In this document: in pieces, positions 36,630-54,803 of the stretch
How positions within the stretch are numbered: the stretch's first letter is position 1
Layout of the letters: each line of letters opens with the position of its first letter
From: Streptomyces albofaciens JCM 4342
GTDB lineage: Bacteria; Actinomycetota; Actinomycetes; Streptomycetales; Streptomycetaceae
DNA: 64,000 nucleotides
Direction of reading: 5' to 3'
Assembly: GCF_008634025.1 (NCBI RefSeq)
Contig: NZ_PDCM01000001.1
Coordinates: forward strand, 676,501-740,500
Program-made: the position numbers and the translations under genes
The notes under the pieces: model-generated
Databases searched by the model: none
Told to the model about the DNA's origin: nothing
The model's input: the letters and a program-made list of their open reading frames with translations, nothing else

Positions 36630-36655
36630 GGCCGTACTGCCATACCCGTTATCGT
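36628..36655 (+). promoter_or_regulatory. Promoter candidate for rplK-rplA
   Basis: TTGGCC (36628) and TATCGT (36650) with a 16-bp spacer, just after the nusG terminator. TTTTGG at 36626 with an 18-bp spacer is an alternative -35. Confidence 0.4.
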
Positions 36656-36726
36656 GGTGCGGTATGCCTCCATCCGGATGACCGGATGGACTGGCGAAAA
36701 ACCTCTCACTAGGACCCGGAGAGAGC

Positions 36727-37161
36727 ATGCCTCCCAAGAAGAAGAAGGTCACGGGGCTCATCAAGCTCCAGATCCAGGCCGGTGCCGCGAACCCGGCTCC
36801 GCCGGTCGGCCCCGCGCTGGGTCAGCACGGCGTCAACATCATGGAGTTCTGCAAGGCCTACAACGCCGCGACCGAGTCGCAGCGCGGCTGGGTCATCCCG
36901 GTGGAGATCACGGTCTACGAGGACCGTTCCTTCACCTTCATCACCAAGACCCCGCCGGCCTCGAAGATGATCCTGAAGGCCGCGGGCGTGGAGAAGGGCT
37001 CCGGCGAGCCGCACAAGAACAAGGTCGCCAAGATCACGGCCGACCAGGTTCGCGAGATCGCCACCACCAAGATGCCCGACCTGAACGCCAACGACCTGGA
37101 CGCCGCGTCGAAGATCATCGCCGGCACCGCCCGTTCCATGGGCATCACGGTCGAGGGCTGA
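36727..37161 (+). CDS. rplK: 50S ribosomal protein uL11
   Basis: A 144-residue protein of the GTPase-associated centre that binds 23S rRNA near helix 43/44. The N-terminal [21 protein letters not shown] segment is represented by [20 protein letters not shown], with the Pro residues known to matter for thiopeptide binding. Length is standard. The ATG has GGAGAG upstream. Followed by rplA after 106 bp. Confidence 0.98.
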
Positions 37162-37267
37162 CAGCCACCCCGCACCCGCCCCGCGGCACCCGCCGCAGCC
37201 AGGGGCACGTGGCAGGGCCAGGCGCTGGCCCGCACCACGACTCCATCGCCATCATTCAGGAGCAGCA

Positions 37268-37990
37268 GTGAAGCGCAGCAAGAATCTTCGCAACGCGGAC
37301 GCGAAGGTCGACCGGGAGCGTCTGTACGCCCCGCTCGAGGCCGTCCGTCTGGCCAAGGAGACCTCCACGGCCAAGTTCGACGCGACCGTCGAGGTCGCCA
37401 TGCGTCTGGGTGTCGACCCGCGCAAGGCCGACCAGATGGTCCGTGGCACCGTGAACCTTCCGCACGGCACCGGTAAGACCGCCCGGGTCCTGGTCTTCGC
37501 GACCGGCGACCGTGCTGCGGCCGCGGAAGCCGCGGGCGCCGACATCGTCGGCTCCGACGAACTGATCGACGAGGTCTCCAAGGGCCGTCTGGACTTCGAC
37601 GCCGTCGTCGCCACGCCGGACCTCATGGGCAAGGTCGGCCGCCTCGGCCGCGTGCTCGGTCCCCGTGGTCTGATGCCGAACCCGAAGACCGGCACCGTCA
37701 CCCCGGATGTCGCCAAGGCTGTCACCGACATCAAGGGCGGCAAGATCGAGTTCCGCGTGGACAAGCACGCGAACCTCCACTTCATCATCGGCAAGGTGTC
37801 CTTCGACGACACCAAGCTGGTGGAGAACTACGCCGCGGCGCTGGAAGAGATCAACCGTCTCAAGCCGTCCGCCGCCAAGGGCCGGTACATCAAGAAGGCC
37901 ACCATCACCACCACGATGGGCCCCGGTGTCCAGGTCGACGCCAACCGCACCCGCAACCTCCTCACCGAGGAGGACCCGGCCGCCGTCTGA
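37268..37990 (+). CDS. rplA: 50S ribosomal protein uL1
   Basis: A 240-residue L1-stalk protein. [14 protein letters not shown] and [17 protein letters not shown] are family signatures. L1 often represses its own operon by binding the rplK leader. Start GTG at 37268 with AGGAG upstream. A strong terminator follows. Confidence 0.98.
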   Translation: MKRSKNLRNADAKVDRERLYAPLEAVRLAKETSTAKFDATVEVAMRLGVDPRKADQMVRGTVNLPHGTGKTARVLVFATGDRAAAAEAAGADIVGSDELIDEVSKGRLDFDAVVATPDLMGKVGRLGRVLGPRGLMPNPKTGTVTPDVAKAVTDIKGGKIEFRVDKHANLHFIIGKVSFDDTKLVENYAAALEEINRLKPSAAKGRYIKKATITTTMGPGVQVDANRTRNLLTEEDPAAV

Positions 37991-38017
37991 CACTGACGAC
38001 GCCGCGCGTACGCGTAC

Positions 38018-38056
38018 GTCGGGCCCCGTACCTCACCGAGGTGCGGGGCCCGACGC
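38018..38056 (+). terminator. Terminator of rplK-rplA
   Basis: CGTCGGGCCCCG and CGGGGCCCGACG form a perfect 12-bp stem, extended inside by ACCTC/GAGGT. Confidence 0.92.
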
Positions 38057-38263
38057 ATGTCCGGGCGGCGGCGGACGGCCGGGGCGGTGTGCGACGGCGT
38101 GGGGCGGCCGTGGCGCGGACACCGGGCCCGTACGGGGCGTCGCCGGGCGTACGGGGTGTCACCGGGCGTTTGGGACGCCCGCGGGCCCGGCGGCGGGCGC
38201 TGTCAGCCCCCTGCACTACGCTCACTCGCAGTCGTAAAGCTGATCTACAACGGGGAGAGCACA

Positions 38264-39097
38264 GTGCGTACTGCGCGGATCACCGCGGCCGCGGCCGCCG
38301 GCGTCGTCATGCTGGCCGGACTGACCGCCTGCGGCGGCAAGGACGGCGGCAACAAGGCGGGCGGCGGCTCGCCGGTCCAGGCCGCCGCCGCGGCCCTGCG
38401 GACGGCGTCCGAGAAGACCGGCTCGGAGAAGTCGGCCAAGGTCGAGAGCACGACCAAGACGGGGCAGACCACCCAGTCCATGAAGGGCGCGATGGACTGG
38501 TCCCAGGGCATGCGGATGAACGTCGAGACGACCGGCCAGGGCGGCCTGGGCGGCGGCAAGCCCATGAAGGCCCTGTACACGCCCGAGGCGATGTACCTCA
38601 ACCTCGGGCTCGGCGGCAAGCCCTGGATGAAGTACGACTACAACGCCATGGCCAAGAAGAGCCCGGTGTTCGCGCTGCTCAAGGACCAGATGCAGAACAA
38701 CAACCCGTCGCGGTCCGTGGGCCTGGTTCTCGCCACGGGCAAGGCCGAGAAGGTCGGTACGGAGGACGTGCGCGGCGTCAAGGCGACCCACTACACCGCC
38801 ACCTTCGACGTGGCCGAGCTGACCCGCATGCAGGCGTCCAAGGACTTCAGCGAGAAGGACATGAAGTCGATGGAGGAGTCGCTCAGGAAGAGCGGCACGA
38901 AGAACGAGACCATCGACCTGTGGATCGGCCCCGACGACCTGCTCGTCAAGAAGACCGAGAAGATGCAGAACAACCAGGGCGGCTTCGAGAGCACCGTCTT
39001 CTACTCGGACTACGGCACCAAGGTCTCCGTCGAGGAGCCGCCGGCCTCGCAGGTCACCGACGCGGCCGGTGCCATGGGCGGCGGCCTGGCGGGCTGA
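38264..39097 (+). CDS. Secreted lipoprotein of LppX/LprAFG-like fold
   Basis: A 277-residue lipoprotein. A signal peptide (1-20) ends in the lipobox LTAC, with Cys21 as the lipidated residue, followed by a Gly/Lys-rich linker. The mature part, about 45-250, has alternating strands and long amphipathic segments, typical of the LolA-like LppX_LprAFG/DUF6612 group that carries lipids. A lipoprotein at this place, between rplA and rplJ, is conserved in Streptomyces. The GTG at 38264 has GGGGAGAG upstream. Confidence 0.85.
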   Translation: MRTARITAAAAAGVVMLAGLTACGGKDGGNKAGGGSPVQAAAAALRTASEKTGSEKSAKVESTTKTGQTTQSMKGAMDWSQGMRMNVETTGQGGLGGGKPMKALYTPEAMYLNLGLGGKPWMKYDYNAMAKKSPVFALLKDQMQNNNPSRSVGLVLATGKAEKVGTEDVRGVKATHYTATFDVAELTRMQASKDFSEKDMKSMEESLRKSGTKNETIDLWIGPDDLLVKKTEKMQNNQGGFESTVFYSDYGTKVSVEEPPASQVTDAAGAMGGGLAG

Positions 39098-39160
39098 CGC
39101 CGCCGAGAACCGCCGTTCCCGGGCCCGGCGCGCCGCGCGCTGCCGTGCCCGGGGACGGAT

Positions 39161-39190
39161 TTGCCTGCGCCTGGGCCGTTCGCGTACCGT
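39161..39190 (+). promoter_or_regulatory. rplJ promoter
   Basis: TTGCCT (39161) and TACCGT (39185) with an 18-bp spacer. Confidence 0.55.
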
Positions 39191-39332
39191 AGCGAGGAAG
39201 CCAAAGACCGCTGGTTGTCTCCGCGCGCCTGTATGGGCGTACGGAACCGAAGGATCCGCTAGCTGCGGACGGCCTGCGCAGGTGGACGAGGAAGATCTCC
39301 CGGAAGAACTCCGTTTCTCCCGGTTGAGCCAT

Positions 39333-39366
39333 GCCCCGTGCGCTTGCGCCGGGGCGTTTGTTTTGC
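39333..39366 (+). terminator. Attenuator in the rplJ leader
   Basis: GCCCC, GCGC, TT loop, GCGC and GGGGC form a near-continuous 9-10 bp stem, followed by GTTTGTTTTG. It lies 48 bp before the rplJ ribosome binding site region, so it must be read through or regulated. Confidence 0.75.
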
Positions 39367-39414
39367 CCAGCCCCTTCTGCGCGGTCCTCATCACCCGGAA
39401 GGAGGCCGAGGCTC

Positions 39415-39966
39415 ATGGCGAGGCCCGACAAGGTCGCAGCCGTCGAGGAGATCACGGAGAAGCTCCGTAACTCCAACGCCGCTGTTGTGACCGCGTACAC
39501 CGGACTGTCCGTCGCTCAGCTCAAGGAGCTGCGCCGTTCGCTCGGTGACAACGCTCAGTACCGTGTGGTGAAGAACACGCTGACCAAGATTGCGGCCAAT
39601 GAGGCCGGGATCACGCTGGACGAGCACCTCAAGGGCTCGACGGCGGTCGCCTTCGTGACCGGTGACCCGGTCCAGGCGGCGAAGGGTCTTCGTGACTTCG
39701 CCAAGGAGAACCCCTCTCTCGTCATCAAGGGCGGTGTCCTTGAAGGCAAGGCGCTGTCCGCCGACGAGATCAAGAAGCTTGCGGACCTTGAGTCCCGCGA
39801 GGTTCTGCTCGCCAAGCTGGCGGGTGGCATGAAGGCGTCCATGGCCAAGGCCGCGGCGACCTTCCAGGCCCCGCTCACGAAGATGGTCCGCACCGCGGAA
39901 GCTCTTCGCAGCAAGGTCGAGCAGGGCGGTGCCGGTGAGCCGGCTCCCGCCGAGGCCGCGGAGTAA
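39415..39966 (+). CDS. rplJ: 50S ribosomal protein uL10
   Basis: A 183-residue stalk base protein. [13 protein letters not shown] and the [12 protein letters not shown] segment are typical, and the C-terminal helix that binds L7/L12 dimers ends in a Gly/Ala/Pro/Glu tail. The ATG at 39415 is chosen for GGAAGGAGG upstream. rplL follows after 89 bp. Confidence 0.97.
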   Translation: MARPDKVAAVEEITEKLRNSNAAVVTAYTGLSVAQLKELRRSLGDNAQYRVVKNTLTKIAANEAGITLDEHLKGSTAVAFVTGDPVQAAKGLRDFAKENPSLVIKGGVLEGKALSADEIKKLADLESREVLLAKLAGGMKASMAKAAATFQAPLTKMVRTAEALRSKVEQGGAGEPAPAEAAE

Positions 39967-40055
39967 CCACTCCGCAGTCCTGCGGGCACGTCTGCTCAGC
40001 ACGCCCGCCGCAATGTACATCCGGCACCAGCCGATTTAGTGGAAGGACCGCCATC

Positions 40056-40445
40056 ATGGCGAAGCTCACCCAGGAAGAACTGCTCGCCCAGTTCGAGGAC
40101 ATGACCCTCATCGAGCTCTCCGGGTTCGTGAAGGCGTTCGAGGAGAAGTTCGAGGTCGAGGCTGCCGCTCCGGCCGCCGTCGCCGTTGCCGCCCCGGGCC
40201 AGGGTGGTGGCGAGGCCGCCGCCGCCGAGGAGCAGGACGAGTTCGACGTCATCCTGACCGGTGCGGGCGACAAGAAGATCCAGGTCATCAAGGTCGTGCG
40301 TGAGCTGACCTCGCTGGGTCTGAAGGAGGCCAAGGACCTCGTCGACGGCACCCCGAAGCCGGTCCTCGAGAAGGTCGCCAAGGACGCCGCGGACAAGGCC
40401 GCCGAGGCCCTCAAGGGCGCCGGCGCCTCCGTCGAGGTCAAGTGA
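40056..40445 (+). CDS. rplL: 50S ribosomal protein bL12 (L7/L12)
   Basis: A 129-residue stalk protein that recruits translational GTPases. The N-terminal dimerisation helix pair, an Ala/Gly/Glu hinge (about 40-60) and the C-terminal domain with [24 protein letters not shown] (quoted ends [10 protein letters not shown] and LKEAKDLVD) are all present. A strong terminator follows. Confidence 0.98.
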   Translation: MAKLTQEELLAQFEDMTLIELSGFVKAFEEKFEVEAAAPAAVAVAAPGQGGGEAAAAEEQDEFDVILTGAGDKKIQVIKVVRELTSLGLKEAKDLVDGTPKPVLEKVAKDAADKAAEALKGAGASVEVK

Positions 40446-40473
40446 CCTGACGAGTCTGCCGACTCTTCACACA

Positions 40474-40511
40474 CCTGAAGGCGATCACCCATGCGGGTGG
40501 TCGCCTTCGGG
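40474..40511 (+). terminator. Terminator of rplJ-rplL
   Basis: CCTGAAGGCGATCACCC and GGGTGGTCGCCTTCGGG form a 17-bp stem with one G-U-type mismatch and an ATGC loop. Confidence 0.88.
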
Positions 40512-40616
40512 CGTTCGGGCCGCGGCTGCGCGGACCCGCCCTTCCGTGCGAGTATGGTGATCTTCGTTGCCCCGCGGCTCCGCGCCCCGTGACGATCTTC
40601 CAGCGGGTGGGGGGCC

Positions 40617-40645
40617 TTGACGAACCGCACGCAGCGCGCAATTCT
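40617..40645 (+). promoter_or_regulatory. Candidate distal rpoB promoter
   Basis: TTGACG (40617) and AATTCT (40640) with a 17-bp spacer. Confidence 0.35.
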
Positions 40646-40860
40646 CAGGACGCGACGCCAGAAGCGATCCGGGTTCGAGGCATGGATCGCCGGCGAAGAG
40701 GGAAGCATCGGAGTGCGCCTCTTGGCGCATGGCTTGCGGCAGGCATGAGACGTTGGGCGTTGAGAAGAACAAAGAGGGGTACCTCCGTCACGGAGGGTGC
40801 CGCCTCCCGGAGGGAGAAGATCGGTATCACAGTGCTGGACCGGTCTCCGGAAACTCGCTC

Positions 40861-40889
40861 TGGACATCAGTGTGCCGAGTGGCTACACT
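40861..40889 (+). promoter_or_regulatory. Main rpoB promoter
   Basis: TGGACA (40861) and TACACT (40884) with a 17-bp spacer, very close to the Streptomyces housekeeping-sigma consensus. Transcription should begin near 40896. Confidence 0.75.
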
Positions 40890-41053
40890 GACCCTTTGCG
40901 CTGCCTGTTAGCTGCTCCCTGCCCGTCACCAGGGGCATACCCGAGCCCGAGCAATGCCGACCGAACCGCCCTGACCTGGGCCTTTCCTCCGGCTGTGTTC
41001 GGTCCGGGACCGGTACGCGCGTAGTGAGTCCGAGCCCTCGGAAGGACCCCCTC

Positions 41054-44536
<3,483 letters not shown>

Positions 44537-44632
44537 CGGGTCTGGCCGGGACCTCCCAGCGAGGTCCCGGCCCCACCCCGGACCCCCTCAGACCATGATT
44601 GAGACTCGACCCTGAAAGAGGGATTGACGACA

Positions 44633-48532
<3,900 letters not shown>

Positions 48533-48575
48533 GTCCCGCAGGCCGCGGCCGGCTCACCGGACACGCGCTGTAGCG

Positions 48576-48611
48576 GCAGGGCGGTCATCCCTCCGGGGGT
48601 GGCCGCCCTGC
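48576..48611 (+). terminator. Terminator of rpoB-rpoC
   Basis: GCAGGGCGG and CCGCCCTGC form a 9-bp stem around an imperfect inner stem, 43 bp after the rpoC stop. Confidence 0.75.
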
Positions 48612-48743
48612 GGCGTTCCCGCCCCGCGCACCATGGCCGGACGGCGGGCCGGCGCGCCGCGCGGATTCGTCCGGGGGAACCGTGCGATCTCCTGGTGCGT
48701 ACTGAATGATGGGTGTACTGCTCAATATGGGGGAGGTGCTCCA

Positions 48744-49310
48744 GTGGCGTACCAGCCGTGGCAGGGCGGGCAGCCGGCGAAGTGGCAAGGCGGCCAGCCG
48801 CCGGCCCAGGTGCCGGGACAGGCGCCGACGATGCGCGCCTCGCACGCCGACCGTGAGCGTGCGGTCGACGTGCTGAAGGCCGGGTTCGCCGAGGGCCGGC
48901 TTCCGCAGCACGAGTACGAGCAGCGGATCGGCCGCGCGTACCAGGCCCAGACCCATGGCGAGCTGCAGATGCTGGTCGCGGACCTGCCGCAGGGCCCGGT
49001 GCCGCAGGCGCAGTTCGCGCCTCCTCCGGCGGTGCCGCAGACCTTCATGCCGGCGCCGATGCCGCCGCCGATGCCCACGAACGGCACCGCGACCGGCGCG
49101 CTGGTCTGCGGCATCCTCACCATGGCGACGGGGGGCCTGACCGGGATACCCGCGGTGATCCTGGGCCACAAGGCGCGGGCCGAGATCCGCCGGTCCGGGG
49201 AGCGCGGGGACGGCCAGGCGCTCGCCGGGCTGGTCATGGGCTGGCTGAGCATCGGCGGGTGGGCGTTCTTCCTCTTGATGATGATGCTGGCGGTGCTGGT
49301 ACGCGCCTAG
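48744..49310 (+). CDS. DUF1707 and DUF4190 membrane protein
   Basis: A 188-residue protein. A Gln/Gly/Pro-rich start (1-28) leads to a DUF1707 domain at about 30-83 (MRASHADRERAVDVLKAGF and GRLPQHEYEQRIGRAYQA). A Pro/Met-rich linker follows, then a DUF4190 membrane domain with two helices (about 113-187) around GHKARAEIRRSGERGDGQA. Function unknown; DUF1707 is a small actinobacterial helical domain often found on membrane regulators. The GTG at 48744 has GGGGGAGG upstream. The gene sits at this place, after rpoC, in other Streptomyces too. Confidence 0.85.
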   Translation: MAYQPWQGGQPAKWQGGQPPAQVPGQAPTMRASHADRERAVDVLKAGFAEGRLPQHEYEQRIGRAYQAQTHGELQMLVADLPQGPVPQAQFAPPPAVPQTFMPAPMPPPMPTNGTATGALVCGILTMATGGLTGIPAVILGHKARAEIRRSGERGDGQALAGLVMGWLSIGGWAFFLLMMMLAVLVRA

Positions 49311-49509
49311 GAAGAACGTCACTCGCGCGAAGCCGGCGCCGGCGTGGTACAAGCCGGCGGGACGGTCCCCGGCCCACCCGTATGGCCCATCCGGCGGCCC
49401 GATCGGCCCGCGGAGCGGTGGTGGAGCCTTCTTCCGTACGGCTCCTGATCGCACTACGGTGGCCGCAGCGCCGGAGGAGTCCGGCGTGTCCTTCGCGTGT
49501 GCATTTGTT

Positions 49510-49538
49510 TTGACCGCAGCCCATGCGGTAGGTACGCT
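49510..49538 (+). promoter_or_regulatory. rpsL (str operon) promoter
   Basis: TTGACC (49510) and TACGCT (49533) with a 17-bp spacer. Confidence 0.7.
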
Positions 49539-49655
49539 CTGACCTTGTGCCTGGGGTGTCCTCGGGCTGCCGTGCGTGCACTCGTCCGCACGGAAGCCGG
49601 GTCTCGACACCGCAATCTGCCGCCGTCCTCGTCCCAGCGAGGGGTCTGCAGTATT

Positions 49656-49680
49656 CGACACACCCGACCGCGTGGGTCGG
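49656..49680 (+). promoter_or_regulatory. Leader hairpin block shared by rpsL and rpsJ
   Basis: A 25-nt block whose core CCGACC-GCGTG-GGTCGG is a 6-bp hairpin, preceded by CGACACACC. It matches 59209-59233 at 24 of 25 positions and ends 53 nt before the rpsL start. Confidence 0.75.
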
Positions 49681-49733
49681 GGGCTGTTCCAGGTTAGCTT
49701 TACCGAGACTGGCACACAGAAACCGGAGAAACG

Positions 49734-50105
49734 GTGCCTACGATCCAGCAGCTGGTCCGCAAGGGCCGGCAGGACAAGGTCGAGAAGAACAAGACGCCCG
49801 CACTGGAGGGTTCGCCCCAGCGCCGCGGCGTCTGCACGCGTGTTTTCACGACCACCCCGAAGAAGCCGAACTCGGCCCTGCGTAAGGTCGCGCGTGTGCG
49901 TCTGACCAGCGGCATCGAGGTCACCGCTTACATTCCGGGTGAGGGCCACAACCTGCAGGAGCACTCGATCGTGCTCGTGCGCGGCGGCCGTGTGAAGGAC
50001 CTGCCGGGTGTTCGGTACAAGATCATCCGCGGCTCCCTCGACACGCAGGGCGTCAAGAACCGCAAGCAGGCTCGCAGCCGCTACGGCGCCAAGAAGGAGA
50101 AGTAA
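49734..50105 (+). CDS. rpsL: 30S ribosomal protein uS12
   Basis: A 123-residue protein of the decoding centre. Lys43 in TTPKKPNS and Lys88 in [10 protein letters not shown] are the residues changed in streptomycin-resistant mutants, and both are wild type here. Start GTG at 49734. rpsG begins 2 nt after its stop. Confidence 0.98.
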   Translation: MPTIQQLVRKGRQDKVEKNKTPALEGSPQRRGVCTRVFTTTPKKPNSALRKVARVRLTSGIEVTAYIPGEGHNLQEHSIVLVRGGRVKDLPGVRYKIIRGSLDTQGVKNRKQARSRYGAKKEK

Positions 50106-50107
50106 GA

Positions 50108-50578
50108 ATGCCTCGTAAGGGCCCCGCCCCGAAGCGCCCGGTCATCATCGACCCGGTCTACGGCTCTCCTCTGGTGACCTCCCTCATCAACAAGGTGCTG
50201 CTGAACGGCAAGCGCTCCACCGCCGAGCGCATCGTCTACGGCGCCATGGAGGGTCTGCGTGAGAAGACCGGCAACGACCCGGTCATCACGCTGAAGCGCG
50301 CGCTGGAGAACATCAAGCCGACCCTTGAGGTCAAGTCCCGCCGTGTCGGTGGCGCGACCTACCAGGTCCCCGTCGAGGTCAAGCCCGGCCGTGCCGCCAC
50401 GCTCTCGCTGCGCTGGCTCGTGGGCTACTCCCGCGCCCGTCGTGAGAAGACCATGACCGAGCGCCTCATGAACGAGCTGCTGGACGCCTCGAACGGCCTC
50501 GGTGCTTCGGTCAAGAAGCGCGAGGACACGCACAAGATGGCCGAGTCCAACAAGGCCTTCGCGCACTACCGCTGGTAG
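50108..50578 (+). CDS. rpsG: 30S ribosomal protein uS7
   Basis: A 156-residue primary 16S rRNA-binding protein of the small-subunit head. [26 protein letters not shown] and RRLM-like ending with [11 protein letters not shown] (here [10 protein letters not shown]) are typical. In many bacteria S7 represses the str operon. fusA follows after 39 bp. Confidence 0.98.
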   Translation: MPRKGPAPKRPVIIDPVYGSPLVTSLINKVLLNGKRSTAERIVYGAMEGLREKTGNDPVITLKRALENIKPTLEVKSRRVGGATYQVPVEVKPGRAATLSLRWLVGYSRARREKTMTERLMNELLDASNGLGASVKKREDTHKMAESNKAFAHYRW

Positions 50579-50617
50579 TCGCTACCCACATCGAGACCGA
50601 GAGAAGATTGAGCCACT

Positions 50618-52738
<2,121 letters not shown>

Positions 52739-52782
52739 TCCCGGCTCCCCCGAGTCGGAACACGCTTTAGGCTTGACACCGT

Positions 52783-52825
52783 CTGCCGGGGCCCGTCCCC
52801 GCCACCCGCGGGGTGGGCCCGGCAG
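52783..52825 (+). terminator. Hairpin between fusA and tuf
   Basis: CTGCCGG/CCGGCAG with inner GGCCC/GGGCC and CCCCGC/GCGGGG stems. It is a strong structure that could terminate or attenuate fusA transcripts; a TTGACA at 52774 may belong to a separate tuf promoter but no -10 was found. Confidence 0.65.
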
Positions 52826-52896
52826 CCGGCACCCCAGCAAAGATCACCTGGCGCCGATGAGTAAGGCGTACAGAACCACTCCACAGGAGGACCCCA

Positions 52897-54090
<1,194 letters not shown>

Positions 54091-54135
54091 TTCCTGACGG
54101 TCGGGGAGACCCGGCAGCTCTTCCGAGCGCTCAGG

Positions 54136-54173
54136 GAAGCCCCGCTCACCTTCGGGTGAGCGGGGCTTCTCGC
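54136..54173 (+). terminator. Terminator of tuf
   Basis: GAAGCCCCGCTCACC and GGTGAGCGGGGCTTC, a perfect 15-bp stem with a TTCG tetraloop, followed by TCGCTGTTT. Confidence 0.95.
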
Positions 54174-54302
54174 TGTTTCCGGGCGCCTGTCGCCGCCCGC
54201 CGACGGCCTGGGAGGCCTTCTGCTTCCGTCGCGGGCTGCCTAGCATGTGCGGGTCGGCGCGTACCTCACCGGAGGACGCGACCCTGCTTCCAGGAGTGAC
54301 GC

Positions 54303-54734
54303 ATGCTGCGCACCATGTTCAAGTCCAAGATCCACCGGGCCACCGTCACCCAGGCGGACCTGCACTACGTCGGCTCGGTGACGGTCGACGCCGACCTGCT
54401 GGACGCCGCCGATCTGCTCCCCGGCGAGCTGGTCCACATCGTCGACATCACCAACGGCGCCCGCCTGGAGACGTACATCATCGAGGGCGAGCGCGGCTCC
54501 GGCGTGCTGGGCATCAACGGCGCCGCCGCCCACCTCGTACACCCCGGCGACCTGGTGATCCTCATCAGCTACGCGCAGGTGGACGACGCCGAGGCCCGTA
54601 CGCTGCGGCCGCGCGTGGTGCACGTCGACGCGGACAACCGCATCGTCGGTGTGGGCGCGGACGCCTCGGAGCCGGTGCCGGGCGGGGACGTGCGGCGGAG
54701 CCCCGGGGCGGTGGCTGCGCGGCCGGTGGGGTGA
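54303..54734 (+). CDS. panD: Aspartate 1-decarboxylase
   Basis: A 143-residue pyruvoyl-dependent enzyme making beta-alanine for pantothenate and coenzyme A. The self-cleavage site is the Gly-Ser in [10 protein letters not shown] (Gly24-Ser25). [16 protein letters not shown] and [13 protein letters not shown] are family segments, including the activating and substrate-binding residues. About 20 extra C-terminal residues are disordered. It stands alone after the tuf terminator and is not linked to other pan genes here. Activation may need a PanZ-type partner, or it may be self-processing. Confidence 0.94.
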   Translation: MLRTMFKSKIHRATVTQADLHYVGSVTVDADLLDAADLLPGELVHIVDITNGARLETYIIEGERGSGVLGINGAAAHLVHPGDLVILISYAQVDDAEARTLRPRVVHVDADNRIVGVGADASEPVPGGDVRRSPGAVAARPVG

Positions 54735-54803
54735 CCGGCGCGGTCGCCTACTCGCGTGAGGGCGGCTCGACCGGTTCGGGGGGCGCTTTTCGGCCGTACG
54801 CGG

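Larger units (their letters stand above)
39098..39414 (+). other. rplJ leader region (gene-free) with L10-type leader RNA
   Basis: No gene is seen. A promoter at 39161-39190 is followed by about 215 nt of leader. The segment GCCAAAGACCGCTGG near 39201-39215 resembles the conserved L10-leader core as I recall it. Further down lies an attenuator hairpin (39333-39366), then the rplJ ribosome binding site GGAAGGAGG at 39397. This fits autoregulation by the L10-(L12)4 complex. Confidence 0.6.
40446..41053 (+). other. Gene-free rpoB promoter and leader region
   Basis: No gene is seen over 600 bp. It holds the rplL terminator, a candidate distal promoter (40617-40645), small hairpins CTCCG-TCA-CGGAG (near 40781-40793) and CCTCCCGGAGGG (near 40803), the main rpoB promoter (40861-40889), and an approximately 155-nt leader with the ribosome binding site GGAAGGA at 41040. 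Confidence 0.7.
49311..49733 (+). other. Gene-free rpsL promoter and leader region
   Basis: No gene is seen. It contains the rpsL promoter (49510-49538), about 190 nt of leader, a hairpin block shared with the rpsJ leader (49656-49680), and the ribosome binding site GGAGAAACG just before the GTG. The first 190 bp hold nothing I can recognise. Confidence 0.7.
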
